In this document: positions 9,133 through 22,000 of the stretch, piece after piece
Layout: each line of letters starts with the position of its first letter
How positions within the stretch are numbered: position 1 is the first letter of the stretch
Assembly (NCBI RefSeq): GCF_022965805.1
Contig: NW_027331424.1
Location: 37,009 to 101,008 of the forward strand
Source of the DNA: Primulina eburnea
Taxonomy: Eukaryota; Streptophyta; Magnoliopsida; Lamiales; Gesneriaceae
Reading direction: 5' to 3'
Length of the DNA stretch: 64,000 nucleotides
Translations under genes and position numbers: made by a program
The notes under the pieces: generated by a model
Seen by the model: the letters and a program-made list of their open reading frames with translations, nothing else
What the model was told of the DNA's origin: nothing
The model's database searches: none

Positions 9133-11265
9133 TGAAAGGGGATCGGTTACGGTGACCGGAAGCGCAACGGAAGTTCAAAAAAATCAAAAATTTGTATCAA
9201 AATTTCGGCCACCCTTTGTCTTGTGTAGCAAATACAATAAAACACAAAATTACATTCATAGTGTGTTTAGAATTTTACCTATCAATCTCAAGAGATTGAT
9301 GATGGCACCAACCAAGTTGTAAACAACTTGGCTCTTTAAAAGAATGAGAATCTACAAGCTTCCTCCTTACTCCAAAATTAGGCCAACTACCAACTAGGTA
9401 GATCCCCTCAAATTTTACACTAGAAAAATAGGAGGATTTTTCAAAGAGAAGTATTTTTCATTCCTCAACACTTGAAGAAGAAAATGAGAGAAAAACTTGG
9501 AGAGAAAATGAGGGAGAGTTCGGCCATGAGGATGCAAGAATGGGGAAGGGAGACTTGTCTTGGTAGTGGAAAAAGTAGAAATCACTTTTTGCATGCCATG
9601 CCTTGAAAACTCAAAAAGTAGTCTCCCAACCTTTCACCTCCCATGCATGCATATTATATGGTTTTTAACAAATTAAAAACCATGGACTAAATTTAATTAT
9701 CTCAAACATATATGAGACTAATTAAACATTACTTGAATTTACCCAAGTCCCACTAGTTAAATAATTAATTTAAATTGAGCTTTACAAGACTCAATATAAT
9801 TTAATTAATTCAACACTTGAATTAATTTATTATTTGGACTTTACTAGGTCCACTAGTGTTTAATTAATTCAACACTTGAATTAATTTAATTTATTCCATA
9901 ATAATGTTTATGAAAATCACAATTTTCAAATACATTATTCACTTGGCCAACTTTTAATTTAGGAACACTTCCATAAATCAAAATTTACATTTCTCTCATA
10001 GAAGTCATACTTCTATTTTTCCTTACGCCTATAAACTCATTTATAATCCGTTCAACACATTGAACTATTTTCTCCTATATAGAAGTCATACTTCTAATTT
10101 TCCTTACACTTATAAACTCCTTTATAAGCCGTTCAACACATTGAACTATTTTACTTCTCAATGGGATCTAGAAAGCTAGTACTTGTGTGGCCCTCAATGG
10201 TTCACTGATACAACTAGCTGTAGGTTCACATCTCTATGTGATTCGGACTAAACATGTCCTTATATGAGCATACCCCAATTGCTCCATTCTTACTTATCAA
10301 CTCCTTGATAACAAGAACGTCAGAACTCAAGTCTGATAGTACCCAACCAATCATGTTAAACGCATAGCAGCATCTTTTACATGATTCCCTAGGTATCAAA
10401 TGATAGTGCCTGCAAGAACCATTCAATTATGGTTAGCGTACAGTACGGTCCCTTCAACTCATATATCCCGACCGATTCGACAACCATTGATATATCGAGA
10501 GTTGTCAATGAATCGATACTATGTGTCATGTCGTAGTTGCATCGATGGTGTAATCTATGAAACCCCTTTCATAATTACAACCATACTCTGGCCAGAGATT
10601 TCAACCTACATACACATGATAACACATAGGATATCTATACCCGAAGGTAAGCGGTGAATCCCCGACTACAATGCCTCGACTACTATATGTTTCGACATGA
10701 CACCCAACCTTGCCACCTGATGACCCCGTAAGAGTCGGTAAACAAGTCAAAGTGAATGCTAGCACAAAGAGTCTCAATGTTGTCCCGGGTCATAAAGACT
10801 AATGGTGTACAACCATAAACTAGGACGTTTCAACTCGATAAGTGAGAACCACTTGGAAAGTCCTTTAATGGAGGGTTATTCAGTGCACTCTACCAGGAGA
10901 ACATATCTACATGCTCGGACATCACAATGTCCCCTACCAATGAAACATGGTACTCACATCGCAGATACTAGTCTCTAACTCGAGCGGCCTATATCCTTCT
11001 TAGTGGCGGCATGAATCGACTAGGAACCGTTTTGAATATACAGTATTACAAATATGAGTTTCATGATACTCATCATATGAGCATCTCATATTCTTTCTAC
11101 TATTTGTATATTCAAGGGCTTTATCTATGCAACTAGCATGGGTATACAGATAAAGATGTGCCAAAATAATAATTTCAAATATTACTAAAATAAAGACTGC
11201 TTATACATAGAGTTTCATTGTGAACACTCGGCCAACACTTGGCTCGACGGGCACCTACTCGAACA
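9133..11265 (-). mobile_element. 3' LTR of copia H
   Basis: A 2133-bp LTR on the minus strand begins TGTTCGAGTAGGTG at 11265, after the PPT, and ends GATCCCCTTTCA at 9133. It lies inside LTR M; the left flank is ATATC. It holds two AATTAATTCAA-CAC-TTGAATTAATT palindromes (about 9800-9890) and an approximately 80-bp tandem duplication (9998-10160). It has the 'gatcggttacggtgacc' end variant shared with copia J rather than the F/G variant. Confidence 0.9.
9998..10160 (-). repeat. Tandem duplication in LTR H
   Basis: A unit of about 80 bp beginning TAGAAGTCATACTTCTA and ending in GTTCAACACATTGAACTATTTT occurs twice. LTRs of F and J also have two units, G has one. Confidence 0.8.
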
Positions 11266-11277
11266 ATCTCCCACTTG
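11266..11277 (-). other. PPT of copia H
   Basis: Minus strand CAAGTGGGAGAT lies directly before the LTR start. It is the same in F, G and J. Confidence 0.85.
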
Positions 11278-11279
11278 CA

Positions 11280-12827
11280 CTAGAGCCAACTACCCGTATG
11301 CTTCAAACCCATTGATTCGCGATGCATCTCGAATAATGGTCCAGGTAAAGGCTTAGCTAGTGGATCAACAACATTGTCTGCGGAGCTGACTTTGTCGATA
11401 GACACTTCTCTTTCCACAATCTCTCCGAGGATGTGGTACTTTCTCAATACTAGTTTGGATTTCTGATGAGACCTTGGCTCCTTTGCTTGAGCTACAGCTC
11501 CCGTGTTTTCACAAAACATTGGGACAGGAGCAACTTCATTATGAATGACGCCCAGCTTTTGGACGAAATTCCTTATCCAAACAGCTTCCCTTGCTGCATC
11601 CGATGCAGCAATGTATTCGGCCTCTTGCTGGAATCTGCAGAATTGTCTTGCTTGGAACTCTTCCAAGAGACAGCAGCACCATTGAGCATGAATACAAACC
11701 TAGAGGTTGACTTCGAGTCATCGATATCGCTTTGGAAGCTACAGACGGTATAGCCTTCCAATTTCAGTTCTCCACCCCCATAGACCAAGAACAATTTATT
11801 GGTCCTTCTCAAATACTTGAGGATGTCTTTCACAACTTTCAGGTGTGGAAGACCAGGGTTCGTTTGATATATACTCACTACACTTAGTGCGAAAACCACG
11901 TCAGGACGTGTAGATATCATCTCATACATTATGATACCAATCGTAGATGCATAAGAAATGCCTGTCATCGCCGCTATCTCTGCATCAGTCATGGGAGACA
12001 TAGACTTGGATAGGGACACGCCATGACACATTGGTAGGTGTCCTCTCTTGGACTCACCCATCGAGAACTGCTTCACGATGGTATCAATGTATGTGGACTG
12101 GGTGAGATCAAGCAATCTTTTCGATCTATCTCTATAGATCTGTATCCCAATACAAAAGATGCTTCACCCAAGTCCTGCATCGAGAACTTACTCGCTAACC
12201 ATATATTAGTTGATTGCAACATTCCTACATCATTCCCAATGAGTAGAATATCATCAACATACAACACCAGGAATGTCACAGCACTCCCACTGACCTTCTT
12301 ATACACACAGGGTATCTCAGGATTCTTAGCAAAACCAAACTCTTTGATTGTACTATCGAATCTGAGGTTCCAACTCCCAGATGCCTGCTTTAGACCATAA
12401 ATAGATCTCTGAAGTTTGCATACCATATGCTCACTTCCGATAAATGTAAACCTTTCAGGTTGAGACATGTAAATCACTTTCTTAAAATCCCCATTAAGAA
12501 AGTCTGTCTTGACATCCATCTGCCATATCTCATAGTCATACCATGCAGCTATGGCTGGAAATATCCTTATAGACTTGAACATTGCAACTGGTCAAAAGGT
12601 TTCCTCAAAGTCAACTCCTTGTATTTGAATATATCCTTTTGCCACCAATCGCGCCTTGAAGTTCAATACCTTCCCATCCGCCCCAAGTCCCTATGGGAAC
12701 CGTTCCCTCAGGTGGATCTATAAGATCCCACACTTGGTTTGAATGCATGGAATTCATCTCAGATTCCATAGCTTCAAGCCATTTGGATGAATCGGCATCA
12801 GATAACGCTTCCTTGAAGGTCCTTGGA
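11280..12827 (-). pseudogene. pol: Copia H reverse transcriptase and RNase H (truncated, frameshifted)
   Basis: Minus-strand frames give the copia RT with the catalytic box LYVDDILLIG, then RNase H ([12 protein letters not shown] region) ending MGLKHTGSWL and a stop at 11280. The frame breaks near 12115 and again around 11650. A 23-bp deletion near 12687 removes the codons of the conserved CKWIYKRKL segment and shifts the frame; copia J has the identical deletion. The 5' part (gag, protease, integrase) is missing because gypsy C's LTR begins at 12828. Confidence 0.9.
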
Positions 12828-12977
12828 TGTGGGGACCCGGACGCTGATCTTTTTCTTAATTTTCTTTTGGGATTTAATTATCAATTAAGATAAAACAGGG
12901 TCTAAAAATTTTCTTTTTAAAATGTAAATGCGGAAGGTAATGGAATCTAAATAATATACATCTCAGTATAAAATACA
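12828..12977 (-). mobile_element. Gypsy C 3' LTR, end fragment
   Basis: The minus-strand LTR end (CCCCACA at 12828) is followed by sequence closely matching the same part of LTR O at 60259. The fragment stops at 12977 with ATACA, where copia G was inserted. The rest of the LTR resumes at 37083 with the same five bases. Its outer flank TTGGA lies in the RT of copia H. Confidence 0.88.
12973..12977. repeat. Target site duplication of copia G, left copy
   Basis: ATACA here and ATACA at 37083-37087 flank the TG...CA ends of the 24.1 kb block. The LTR C sequence reads continuously across the two when one copy is removed, as the related LTR O shows. Confidence 0.88.
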
Positions 12978-15036
12978 TGAAAGCGGACCGGTTACGGTGG
13001 CCGGAAGCCCAACGGAAGTCAAAATTTTTAATTTTAAAGTTAAAATTTCGGCCACCTTGTTTTTATGCAACATTTACAATCAAACACCATAAAACATACA
13101 TAGGGTGTTTAAAGAAGATATTACCTATCAATCTCAAGAGATTGATGAATGGCACCAACTTTGTTGTAAACAACAAAGCTCTTCAAAGGAAGACAAGTTT
13201 ACAAGCTACCTCCTTTCCTTCAAAATCAAGCCCACCACTTGCAAGCTAAATCCCTTCTTGTTTTGCACTAGAAAAACAAGAAGATTTTTCAAAGAAAAGA
13301 AGTTTGTATCTTCAACAACTTGAAGAACAAAAGAGAGGAAAAACTTGAGAGTGAATGGAATGGGATTTTCGGCCAAAAGGGGAGAATGGAGTGGGGGGGA
13401 GACTAGCCTTGGTTGTTGAAAAAGGTAGAATCACTTTTTGCATGCCATGCTTTGAAAACACAAAAAGTAGTCTCCCAACCCTTCACCTCCCATGCATGCA
13501 TATTATATGGTTTTTAATCAAATTAAAAACCTTGGACTAAATTTAATTATCTCAAACATATTTGAGACTAATTAAACATTACTTGAATTTACCCAAGTCC
13601 CACTAGTTAAATAATTATTTTAATTGAGCTCTACAAGACTCAATATTATTTAATTAATTCAACACTTGAATTAATTTAATTATTTGGACTCTACTAGGTC
13701 CACTAGTGTTTAATTAATTCAACACTTGAATTAATTTAATTTAGTTCATAATAATGTTTATGAAAATCACAAGTTTCAAATACATTATTCCCTTGGCCAA
13801 ATTTTAATTTTAGGAACACTTCCATAAATTAAAATTTATATTTCTCTCATAGAAGTCATACTTCTATTTTTCCTCACGCCTATAAACTCATTTATAAGCC
13901 GTTCAACCCATTGAACTATTTTACTTCTCATCGGGATTTAGAAAGCTAGTACTTGTGTGGCCCTCAATGGTTCATTGATACAACTAGCCGTGGGTTCACA
14001 TCTCCATGTGATTCGGACTAAACATGTCCTTATTCGAGCATACCCCAATTGCTCCATTCTTACTTATCAACTCCTTGATAATAATAACGTCAGAACTCAA
14101 GTCTGATAGTACCCATCCAATCACGTTAAACGCCTAGCAGCATCGCTTACGTGATTCCCTAGGTATCACATGATAGTGCCTGCAAGAACCATTCAATTAT
14201 GGTTAGCGTACAGTACGGTCCCTTCAACTCATATATCCCGACCGATTCGACAACTATTGGTTTATCGAGAGTTGTCAATGAATCGATACTATGTGTCATG
14301 TTGTGGTTGCATCGATGGTGTAATCTATGAAACCCCTTTCATAATTACCACCATACTCTGATAAGAGATTTCAACCCACACATACATGAAAAACACATAG
14401 GATATCCATACCCGAAGGTAAGCGGTGAATCCCCGACTACAATGCATCGACTCCTATGTGTTTCGACAGAACACCTAACCTTGCCACCTGATGACCCCAT
14501 AAGAGTCGGTAAACAAGTCAAAGTGTAATTCTAGCACATAGAGTCTCAATGTTGTCTCGGGTCATAAGGACTAATGGTGTACAACCATAAACCAGGACTT
14601 TTCCACTCGATAAGTGAGAACCACTTGGAAAGTCCTTTTATGGAGGGTTGTTCAGTGCACTCTACAAGGAGCACCTATCTGCATGTTCGGACATCACAAT
14701 GTCCCCTACCAATGAAACATGGTACTCACATCGCAGATACTAGTCTCTAACTCGAGCGGCCTATATCCTTCTTAGTGGCGGCTGAATCGACTAGGAACCG
14801 TTTAGAATATATAGTATTACAAATATGAGTTTCATGATACTCATCATATGAGCATTTCATATTCTTTTTACTATTTGTATATTCAAGGACTTTATCTATG
14901 CAACTAGCATGGGTAAACAGATAAAGATGCGCCAATATAATAAATTCAAATATTGTTAAAATAAAGATCGTTTATACATAGAGTTTCATCGTGAACACTC
15001 GGCCAACACTTGGCTCGACGTGCACCTACTCTAACA
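12978..15036 (-). mobile_element. 3' LTR of copia G
   Basis: A 2059-bp LTR runs on the minus strand from TGTTAGAGTAGGTG at 15036 to CGGTCCGCTTTCA at 12978. It has the paired AATT palindromes but only one copy of the 80-bp unit that is duplicated in H, F and J. Confidence 0.9.
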
Positions 15037-15048
15037 ATCTCCCACTTG
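15037..15048 (-). other. PPT of copia G
   Basis: Minus strand CAAGTGGGAGAT directly precedes the LTR. Confidence 0.85.
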
Positions 15049-15050
15049 CA

Positions 15051-15422
15051 CTAGAGCCAACTACCCATATACTTCAGACCCATTGATTCGCGATACTTCT
15101 CGAATGATGGTCCTGGTAAAGGCTTAGTTAGTGGATCAGCAACATTATCTGCGGAGCCGACTTTGTCAATCGTGACATCTCCTCTTTCCGCGATCTCTCT
15201 GAGGATGTGGTACTTTCTCAATACATGTTTGGACTTCTGATGAGACGTTGGCTCCTTCGCTTGAGCTATGGCTCCCGTGTGGTCACACATCACCGGGATA
15301 GGAGCAACTCCATTAGGAATGACGCCCAACTCTTGAACGAAATTCATAATCCAAACAGCCTCCTTTGCTGCAGCCGATGCAGCAATGTATTCTGCCTCAG
15401 TGGTGGAATCCGCAGTACTATC
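15051..15422 (-). pseudogene. pol: Copia G RNase H, C-terminal part
   Basis: The minus strand encodes the end of copia RNase [19 protein letters not shown], then the conserved HVLRKYHILRE segment and the terminal MGSWL with a stop at 15051. The frame is open. It is cut at 15422 by the 3' LTR of copia F (left flank CTATC). The rest of this pol gene is absent from the window. Confidence 0.9.
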
Positions 15423-17567
15423 TGAAAGAGGATCGGTTACGGTGGCCAGAAACGCAACGGAAGCACAAAATTTTTCATTTTAGCATATAAATTTCGGCCA
15501 CCATGAGTTTGTGTAGAAAATACAATAGAACACCAAAATGACATTCATAGTGTGTTTAGAAATAGTTACCTATCAACCTCTTTAGGTTGATGATGGCTCC
15601 AACCAAGTTGTAATCAACTTGGCTCTTGAATGGAATGAAGATCTACAAGCTTCCTTGGACTCCTTTCTTTCCTTCAAATTAGGCCCACCACTTGCAAACT
15701 AGAACCCCTCTTATTTTGCACTAGAAAAATAAAAGGATTTTTCAAAGACAAGTATTTTTCTTCTTCAACACTTGAAGAGAAAAATTGAGAGAAAACTTGA
15801 GAGAATATGTGTGTATATTTCGGCCATTGCATATTGTAAATGGGGAAGGGAGACTTGTCTTGGTCTTGTAAAAAGTAGAGACAAAAGTAGCATGCCAAGC
15901 CTTGATAGTTGCAAAAGTTGTCTCCAACCCTTCACCTCCCATGCCTGCATATATTATATTGTTTTTAACAAATTAAAAACCATGGACTAAATTTAATTAT
16001 CTCAAACATATTTAAGACTAATTAAACATTACTTGAATTTACCCAAGTCCCACTAGTTAAATAATTAATTTAAATTGAGCTCTACAAGACTCAATATGAT
16101 TTAATAAATTCAACACTTGAATTAATTTAATTATTTGGACTCTACTAGGTCCACTAGCGTTTAATTAATTCAACACTTGAATTAATTTAATTGAGTCCAT
16201 AATAATGTTTATGAAAATCACAATTTTCAAATACATTATTCACTTGGCCAACTTTTAATTTAGGAACACTTCAATAAATTAAAATTTACATTTCTCTCAT
16301 AGAAGTCATACTTCTATTTTTCCTTACACTTATAAACTCATTTTTAAGTCGTTCAACACATTGAACTAGTTTTTCCTTTATAGAAGTCATACTTCTAATT
16401 TTCCTTACGCTTATAAACTCCTTTATAAGCCGTTCAACACATTGAATTAATTTTACTTCTCAACGGGATCTAGAAAGCCAGCACTTGTGTGGCCCTCAAT
16501 GGTTCATTGATACAACTTGCCGTGGGTTCACATCTCCATGTGATTCGGACTAAACATGTCCTTATATGAGCATACCCCAATTGCTCCATTCTTACTTATC
16601 AACTCCTTGATAACAAGAACGTCAGAACTCAAGTCTGATAGTACCCAACCAATCATGTTAAACGCCTAGCAGCATCGCTTACATGATTCCCTAGGTATCA
16701 AATGATAGTTCCTGCAAGAACCATTCAATTATGGTTAGCGTACAGTACGGTCCCTTCAACTCATATATCCCGACCGATTCGACAACCATTGGTTTATCGA
16801 GAGTTGTCAATGAATCGATACTATGTGTCATGCCATAGTTGCATCGATGGTGTAATCTATGAAACTCCTTTCATAATTACCACCAAACTCTGATCAGAGA
16901 TTTCACACTACATATACATGAAAACACATAGGATATCCCTACCCGAAGGTAAGCGGTGAATCCCCGACTACAATGCATCGACTCCTATATGTTTCGACAG
17001 AACACCCAACCTTGCCACCTGATGATCCCTTGAGAGTCGGTAAACAAGTCAAAGTGCAATGCTAGCACATAGAGTCTCAATGTTGTCCCGGGTCATAAGG
17101 ACTAATGGTGTACAACCATAAACTAGGACGTTTCCACTCGATAAGTGAGAACCACTTGGAAAGTCCTTTAATGGAGGGTTGTTCAGTGCACTCTACCAGG
17201 AGCACCTATCTGAATGCTTGAACATCACAATGTCCCCTACCAATGAAACATGGTACTCACATCGCAGATACTAGTCTCTAACTCGAGCGGCCTATATCCT
17301 TCTTAGCGGCGGCTTAATCGACTAGGAACTGTTTAGAATATACAGTATTCCAAATATGAGTTTCATGATACTCATCATATGAGCATCTCATATTCTTTCT
17401 ACTATTTGTATATTCAAAGACTTTATCTATGCAACTAGCTTGGGTATACAGATAAAGATGGGCCAAAACAATAATTTCAAATATAATTAAAATAAAGATC
17501 GTTTATACATAGAGTTTCATTGTGAACACTCGGCCAACACTTGGCTCGACAGGCACCTACTTTAACA
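15423..17567 (-). mobile_element. 3' LTR of copia F
   Basis: A 2145-bp LTR from TGTTAAAGTAGG (17567) to CCTCTTTCA (15423), minus strand, with PPT at 17568-17579. It has two copies of the 80-bp unit (around 16298-16450) and two AATT palindromes. Confidence 0.9.
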
Positions 17568-17581
17568 ATCTCCCACTTGCA

Positions 17582-20247
17582 CTAGAGCCAACTACCCATA
17601 TGCTTCAAACCCATTGATTCGCGATGCTTCCCGTATAATGGTCCAGGTAAAGGCTTAGTTAGTGGATCAGCAACATTATCTGCGGAGTCGACTTTGTCAA
17701 TCATGACATCTCCTCTTTCCACGATCTCTCTGAGGATGTGGTACTTTCTCAATACGTGTTTGGACTTCTGATGGGACCTCGGCTCCTTTGCTTGAGCAAT
17801 GGCTCCCGTGTTGTCACAAAACACCGGGACAGGATCAAATCCATTAGGAATGACGCCCAACTCTTGGACGAAATTCCTTATCCAAACTGCCTCTTTTGCT
17901 GCAGCTGATGCAGCAATGTATTCTGCCTCAGTGGTGGAATCCGCTGTACTGTCTTGCTTGGAACTCTTCCAAGAGACAGCAGCACCATTGAGCATGAATA
18001 TGAATCCAGATGTTGATTTTGAGTCATCAATATCGCTTTGGAAGCTAGAGTCGGTATAGCCATCCAATTTTAGTTCTCCACCCCCATAGACCAAGAACAA
18101 TTTATTGGTCCTCCTCAAGTACTTGAGGATGTCTTTCACAGCTTTCCAATGTGGAAGACCAGGGTTCGATTGATATCTACTCACTACACTTAGTGCAAAA
18201 GCCACGTCAGGACGTGTGGATATCATTTCATGCATGATGCTACCAATTGCCGAAGCATACGGAATGTGTGTCATCGCCGCTATCTCCGCATCAGTCTTGG
18301 GAGACATAGACTTGGATAGGGTCATGCCATGACACATTGGTAGATATCCTCTCTTGGACTCATCCATCGAGAATCGCTTCAGGATGGTATCAATGTATGT
18401 GGACTGGGTGAGACCATGCAATCTCTTTGATCTATCTCTATAGATCTGTATTCCCAATACAAAAGATGCTTCACCCAAGTCTTGCATCGAGAACTTGCTT
18501 GCTAACCATATCTTGGTTGATTGCAACATTCCTACATCATTCCCAATGAGTAGAATGTCATCAACATACAGCACCAAGAATGTCACAGCACTCCCACTGA
18601 CCTTCTTATACACACAGGGTTCCTCAGGATTCTTAGTAAAATCAAACTCTTTGATTGTACTATCGAATCTAAGGTTCCAACTCCTAGATGCCTGTTTTAG
18701 ACCATAAATAGATCTCTGAAGTTTGCATACCATATGCTCACTTCCGACAGATGTAAACCCTTCGGGTTGAGACATGTAAATTTCTTCCTTAATATCCCAA
18801 TTAAGAAAGGCTGTCTTAACATCCATCTGCCATATCTCATAGTCATACATGCAGCTATGGCTAGCAAAATCCTTATGGACTTGAACATTGCGACTGGAGA
18901 AAAGATTTCTTCAAAGTCAACTCCTTGTCTTTGAGTATATCCTTTTGCCACCAATCGCGCTTTGAAGGTCAATACCTTCCCATCCACCCCAAGTTTCCTC
19001 TTGTAAATCCATTTACACCCTATGGGAACAGTTCCCTCAGGTGGATCCACAAGATTCCACACTTGGTTCGAATGCATGGAATTCATCTCAGATTCCATTG
19101 CTTCCAGCCACTTGGATGAATCGGCATCAGATAACGCTTCCTTGAAGGTCCTTGGATCATATCCAAGGTTAGGCTCATCATGGCCCTCTTCAAGTAGCAG
19201 ACCATACCTCATAGGTGGTCTCGAGACTCTCTCGGATCTTCTAGGAGCTTGTATCTCCTCCCTTGGCTCTTCGGGTGTGGGTTCTACAATTGTGGGTGTC
19301 TCTCGAACTTCTTCGATTTCTATCATCTCTACTTTTCTATTCAATAGAAATTCCCTTTCCAAAAAGGTTGCATTCCTAGAAACAAATACCTTTGTTTCTT
19401 GGGGATGATAGAAGTAATATCCAACATAATTCTTTGGATATCCCACAAAGTAACATAAAATGGATCGACAATCCAATTTATCTCACACTACCTGCTTCAC
19501 ATAAGCAGGGCACCCCCATATTCTAAAATATGAATATTTGGGTGGCTTACCCATCCATATCTCATATGATGTCTTATCAACTACTTTTGTATGGACATTG
19601 TTCAACAACAGTGCCGCTGTCTCAAGCGCATATCCCCAAAAGGATGGCGGCAACTCCGTGAACCCCATCATAGACCGAACCATGTCCATCAAAGTCCGGT
19701 TACGACGCTCCGAAACACCATTCAACTGTGGTGTAGCGGGCGGAGTCCACTGCGAGAGAATCCCATTCTCCCTTAGATACTCTTGGAACTCGGCACTCAA
19801 GTACTCACCACCCCGATCCGATCGAAGTGTCTTGATGCTTCGTCCCAACTGATTCTCTACTTCACTTCTGAATTCTTTGAACCTTTCAAAAGCTTCAGAT
19901 TTGTATTTCATCAAATACACATACCCATACCTCGAGAAATCATCGGTAAAGGTGATGAAGTAGGCATGTCCATGCTTAGTGGTGATGCTAAGCGGACCGC
20001 ACACATCGGTATGGATCAAATCCAATAACCCTTTGGCTCGCTACACATGGCCCTTAAATGGAATTTTGGTCATCTTTCCTTTTAGACAGAATTCACAAGT
20101 CGTGAGAGCATTAATATCAGACATATCAAACATGCCAACTCCCACTAGCTTGTTCATCCTTCTTAAGGAAATATGTCCTAATCGAGCATGCCATAATTGT
20201 GCCGAATTTAGAGTATCTTGTTTTCTCTTGTTTGTTGTTGTTATCGC
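17582..20247 (-). pseudogene. pol: Copia F pol: integrase, reverse transcriptase, RNase H
   Basis: The minus strand gives the integrase zinc-binding H-H-C-C region (LWHARLGHIS to TTCEFC), the integrase core with DLIHTDVCG, TLRSDRGGEYL and GVSERRNRT holding the D, D and E residues, a linker rich in E and P, RT with LYVDDILLIG, and RNase H ending GSWL. Lesions: TAA at 20248-20250 in the join to gag-protease, TAG at 20041-20043, TGA at 19483-19485, and a one-base frameshift near 18855 before YDYEIWQMDVKTAF. The domain order PR-INT-RT-RH is that of Ty1/copia. The reading frame was originally continuous with gag. Confidence 0.93.
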
Positions 20248-21519
20248 TTAGACATTGTTTAGTGGAATATCTTTCAATTTTAAGTTATAGATATCGTTTT
20301 CAAGTTCCCCGGTACCAACTAAACATTCATTCTTGTAATTGTTGCAAACATCTTTGCTAAATAAACAAGAAAATCCATCTTTGTCCAACATAGAAATGGA
20401 AATAATGTTTTTCACCAAGTCGGGTACAAACAAAACATCTCTCAAAATTATCTTAAAATCATTGTTCAAAAGCAAGTAAACATCTCCTACGGCCTTGGCA
20501 GCAACCCTTGCTCCATTGCCCATCCTCAAAAAGGTCTCACCTTTTCTAAGCCTTCTACTTCTTCCCATCACGTGCAAATCATTACAGAGATGTGAGCCAA
20601 AACCGGTATCCAATACCCAAGAAGTAGAGTTAATTGAAATGTTTACTTCAATATAGAACATACTGTTTCCAGAACCCTTCTGGGCAAGATATTCCCTGCA
20701 GTTACGCCTCCAATGTCCAGGCTTCTTGCAGTAATGACAAACGTCAACAGTCTTGTTAGCCTTCACTGGTGTGGCTACCACAACGGGACTCGGAGCTTGC
20801 CTCTTCAAGGGCATGTTCTTCTTGGGACGTTGGAAAGAACGCTTCTTCCTCTTCCTACGTGGATCGGTCTTCGTACCAGATGAAGAACCCACATAAAGAA
20901 CCGACTTCTCTTTCTTGATGGTGGACTCAAAAGTCACAAGCATGTTCACCAACTCCTCAAGGGTCGGCTCCATCTTGTTCATATTGAAATTCACCACAAA
21001 AGGATCAAATGAGCTAGGCAGCGATAACAGCAACACGTCGGTGGTCAACTCCGAAGGCAACATCAAATCCATGCCAACAAGCTTGTCCACGAGCCCAATC
21101 AACTTTAGGCCATGCTCATGGACCGAGGCCCCATCTCGCATGCGCAAAGTGATTAGCTCCTTGACGGTAGCATGCCTAAGAAGCAGAGTCTGCTCACCAA
21201 AGAGCTCCTTGAGGTGCAAATGAATGTCAGCAGCACTCTTTGCACCCTCAAAACGCCTCTGCAGCTCATCATTCATAGAAGCCTGCATATAACACTTGGC
21301 CTTCAAGTCATGGTCACACCAATCCTTGTAGGTCTGCAATTCCTCAGGAGTGCAGTCAGTCGGAACCTTATCAGGGGGCGACTCAGTCAGTGTATATGCA
21401 ATCTTTTCCGAGTTCAAGACGATTTTCAGGTTTATTAGCCAAGTGAGGTAGTTAGGTCCGGTTAACACATGTTTTTCAAGTATGGCAGAAAGCGGATTGC
21501 GAACTGAAGACATTGTCAA
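20248..21519 (-). CDS. gag: Copia F gag and protease
   Basis: A 423-residue open frame starts at ATG 21519 (MTMSSVRNPLSAIL). The gag part (residues 1-230) has a retrotransposon gag domain including GPNYLTWL. It is followed by a lysine-rich basic stretch (RRKRKKRS) and a CCHC knuckle CHYCKKPGHWRRNC (about residues 262-275) that would bind RNA. The protease has the active-site motif LDTGFGSHLC (about residue 304). The frame ends at TAA 20248-20250, which appears to be a C-to-T nonsense change, because pol continues in the same frame. Gag would form the particle in the cytoplasm. Confidence 0.93.
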   Translation of the reverse strand: MTMSSVRNPLSAILEKHVLTGPNYLTWLINLKIVLNSEKIAYTLTESPPDKVPTDCTPEELQTYKDWCDHDLKAKCYMQASMNDELQRRFEGAKSAADIHLHLKELFGEQTLLLRHATVKELITLRMRDGASVHEHGLKLIGLVDKLVGMDLMLPSELTTDVLLLSLPSSFDPFVVNFNMNKMEPTLEELVNMLVTFESTIKKEKSVLYVGSSSGTKTDPRRKRKKRSFQRPKKNMPLKRQAPSPVVVATPVKANKTVDVCHYCKKPGHWRRNCREYLAQKGSGNSMFYIEVNISINSTSWVLDTGFGSHLCNDLHVMGRSRRLRKGETFLRMGNGARVAAKAVGDVYLLLNNDFKIILRDVLFVPDLVKNIISISMLDKDGFSCLFSKDVCNNYKNECLVGTGELENDIYNLKLKDIPLNNV

Positions 21520-21711
21520 TTTCTACTGAAAAGTAAAAACAGATAAATGTTGATGACTATTTTAAAATATTTAGTAAGATATGAAGTTTGGACTTTTACT
21601 TCATAAATATTTGCTCCCAGTGTTTTGACATCTTTCACTACCCTCTAGTGAAAACGGGAAACTCCTTTCCTCAGTAGGTACGTAAGGTCCAATTAGCGAA
21701 TTATGATCCCG

Positions 21712-22000
21712 AATAATATCAGCCAATCACAATTCCTAAAAGGTAGTTTCCAATTGCATCACAATGCATCCCTCTACGTAAACTTTTGTCTCACGTTTGA
21801 TTAGGACCCAATAATATGACGTCGTTCATCTTTACGTGTCAAGCCTTACCCATCGATGTTGAACCTTAATGGACGGTCGCCAAGAGTTCCCTCAATAATA
21901 TGAGCCGAAGTCATGGGAGTTCCACGTAGTTCACATCACCATGTCAAATGGATGTCACAGCTTTCCGGTACTAAGTGCCCCCCGAATAATATGAGCCGAG
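21712..22000 (-). repeat. Four spaced AATAATAT motifs in copia F leader
   Basis: On the plus strand, AATAATATCAGCC, AATAATATGACG, AATAATATGAGCCGA and AATAATATGAGCCGA begin at 21712, 21810, 21894 and 21985. The same four, in the same order, are in G's leader (about 35175, 35274, 35360, 35449). Confidence 0.7.

Noticed and set aside
10400..10657. Recurrent 60-85 codon frame beginning MIVPARTIQLWLAYSTVP in copia LTRs (also 14170, 16702, 24610, 57763)
   Set aside because: It is antisense to LTR transcription, varies in length through mutations, and recurs only because the LTR recurs. No sign of coding constraint.
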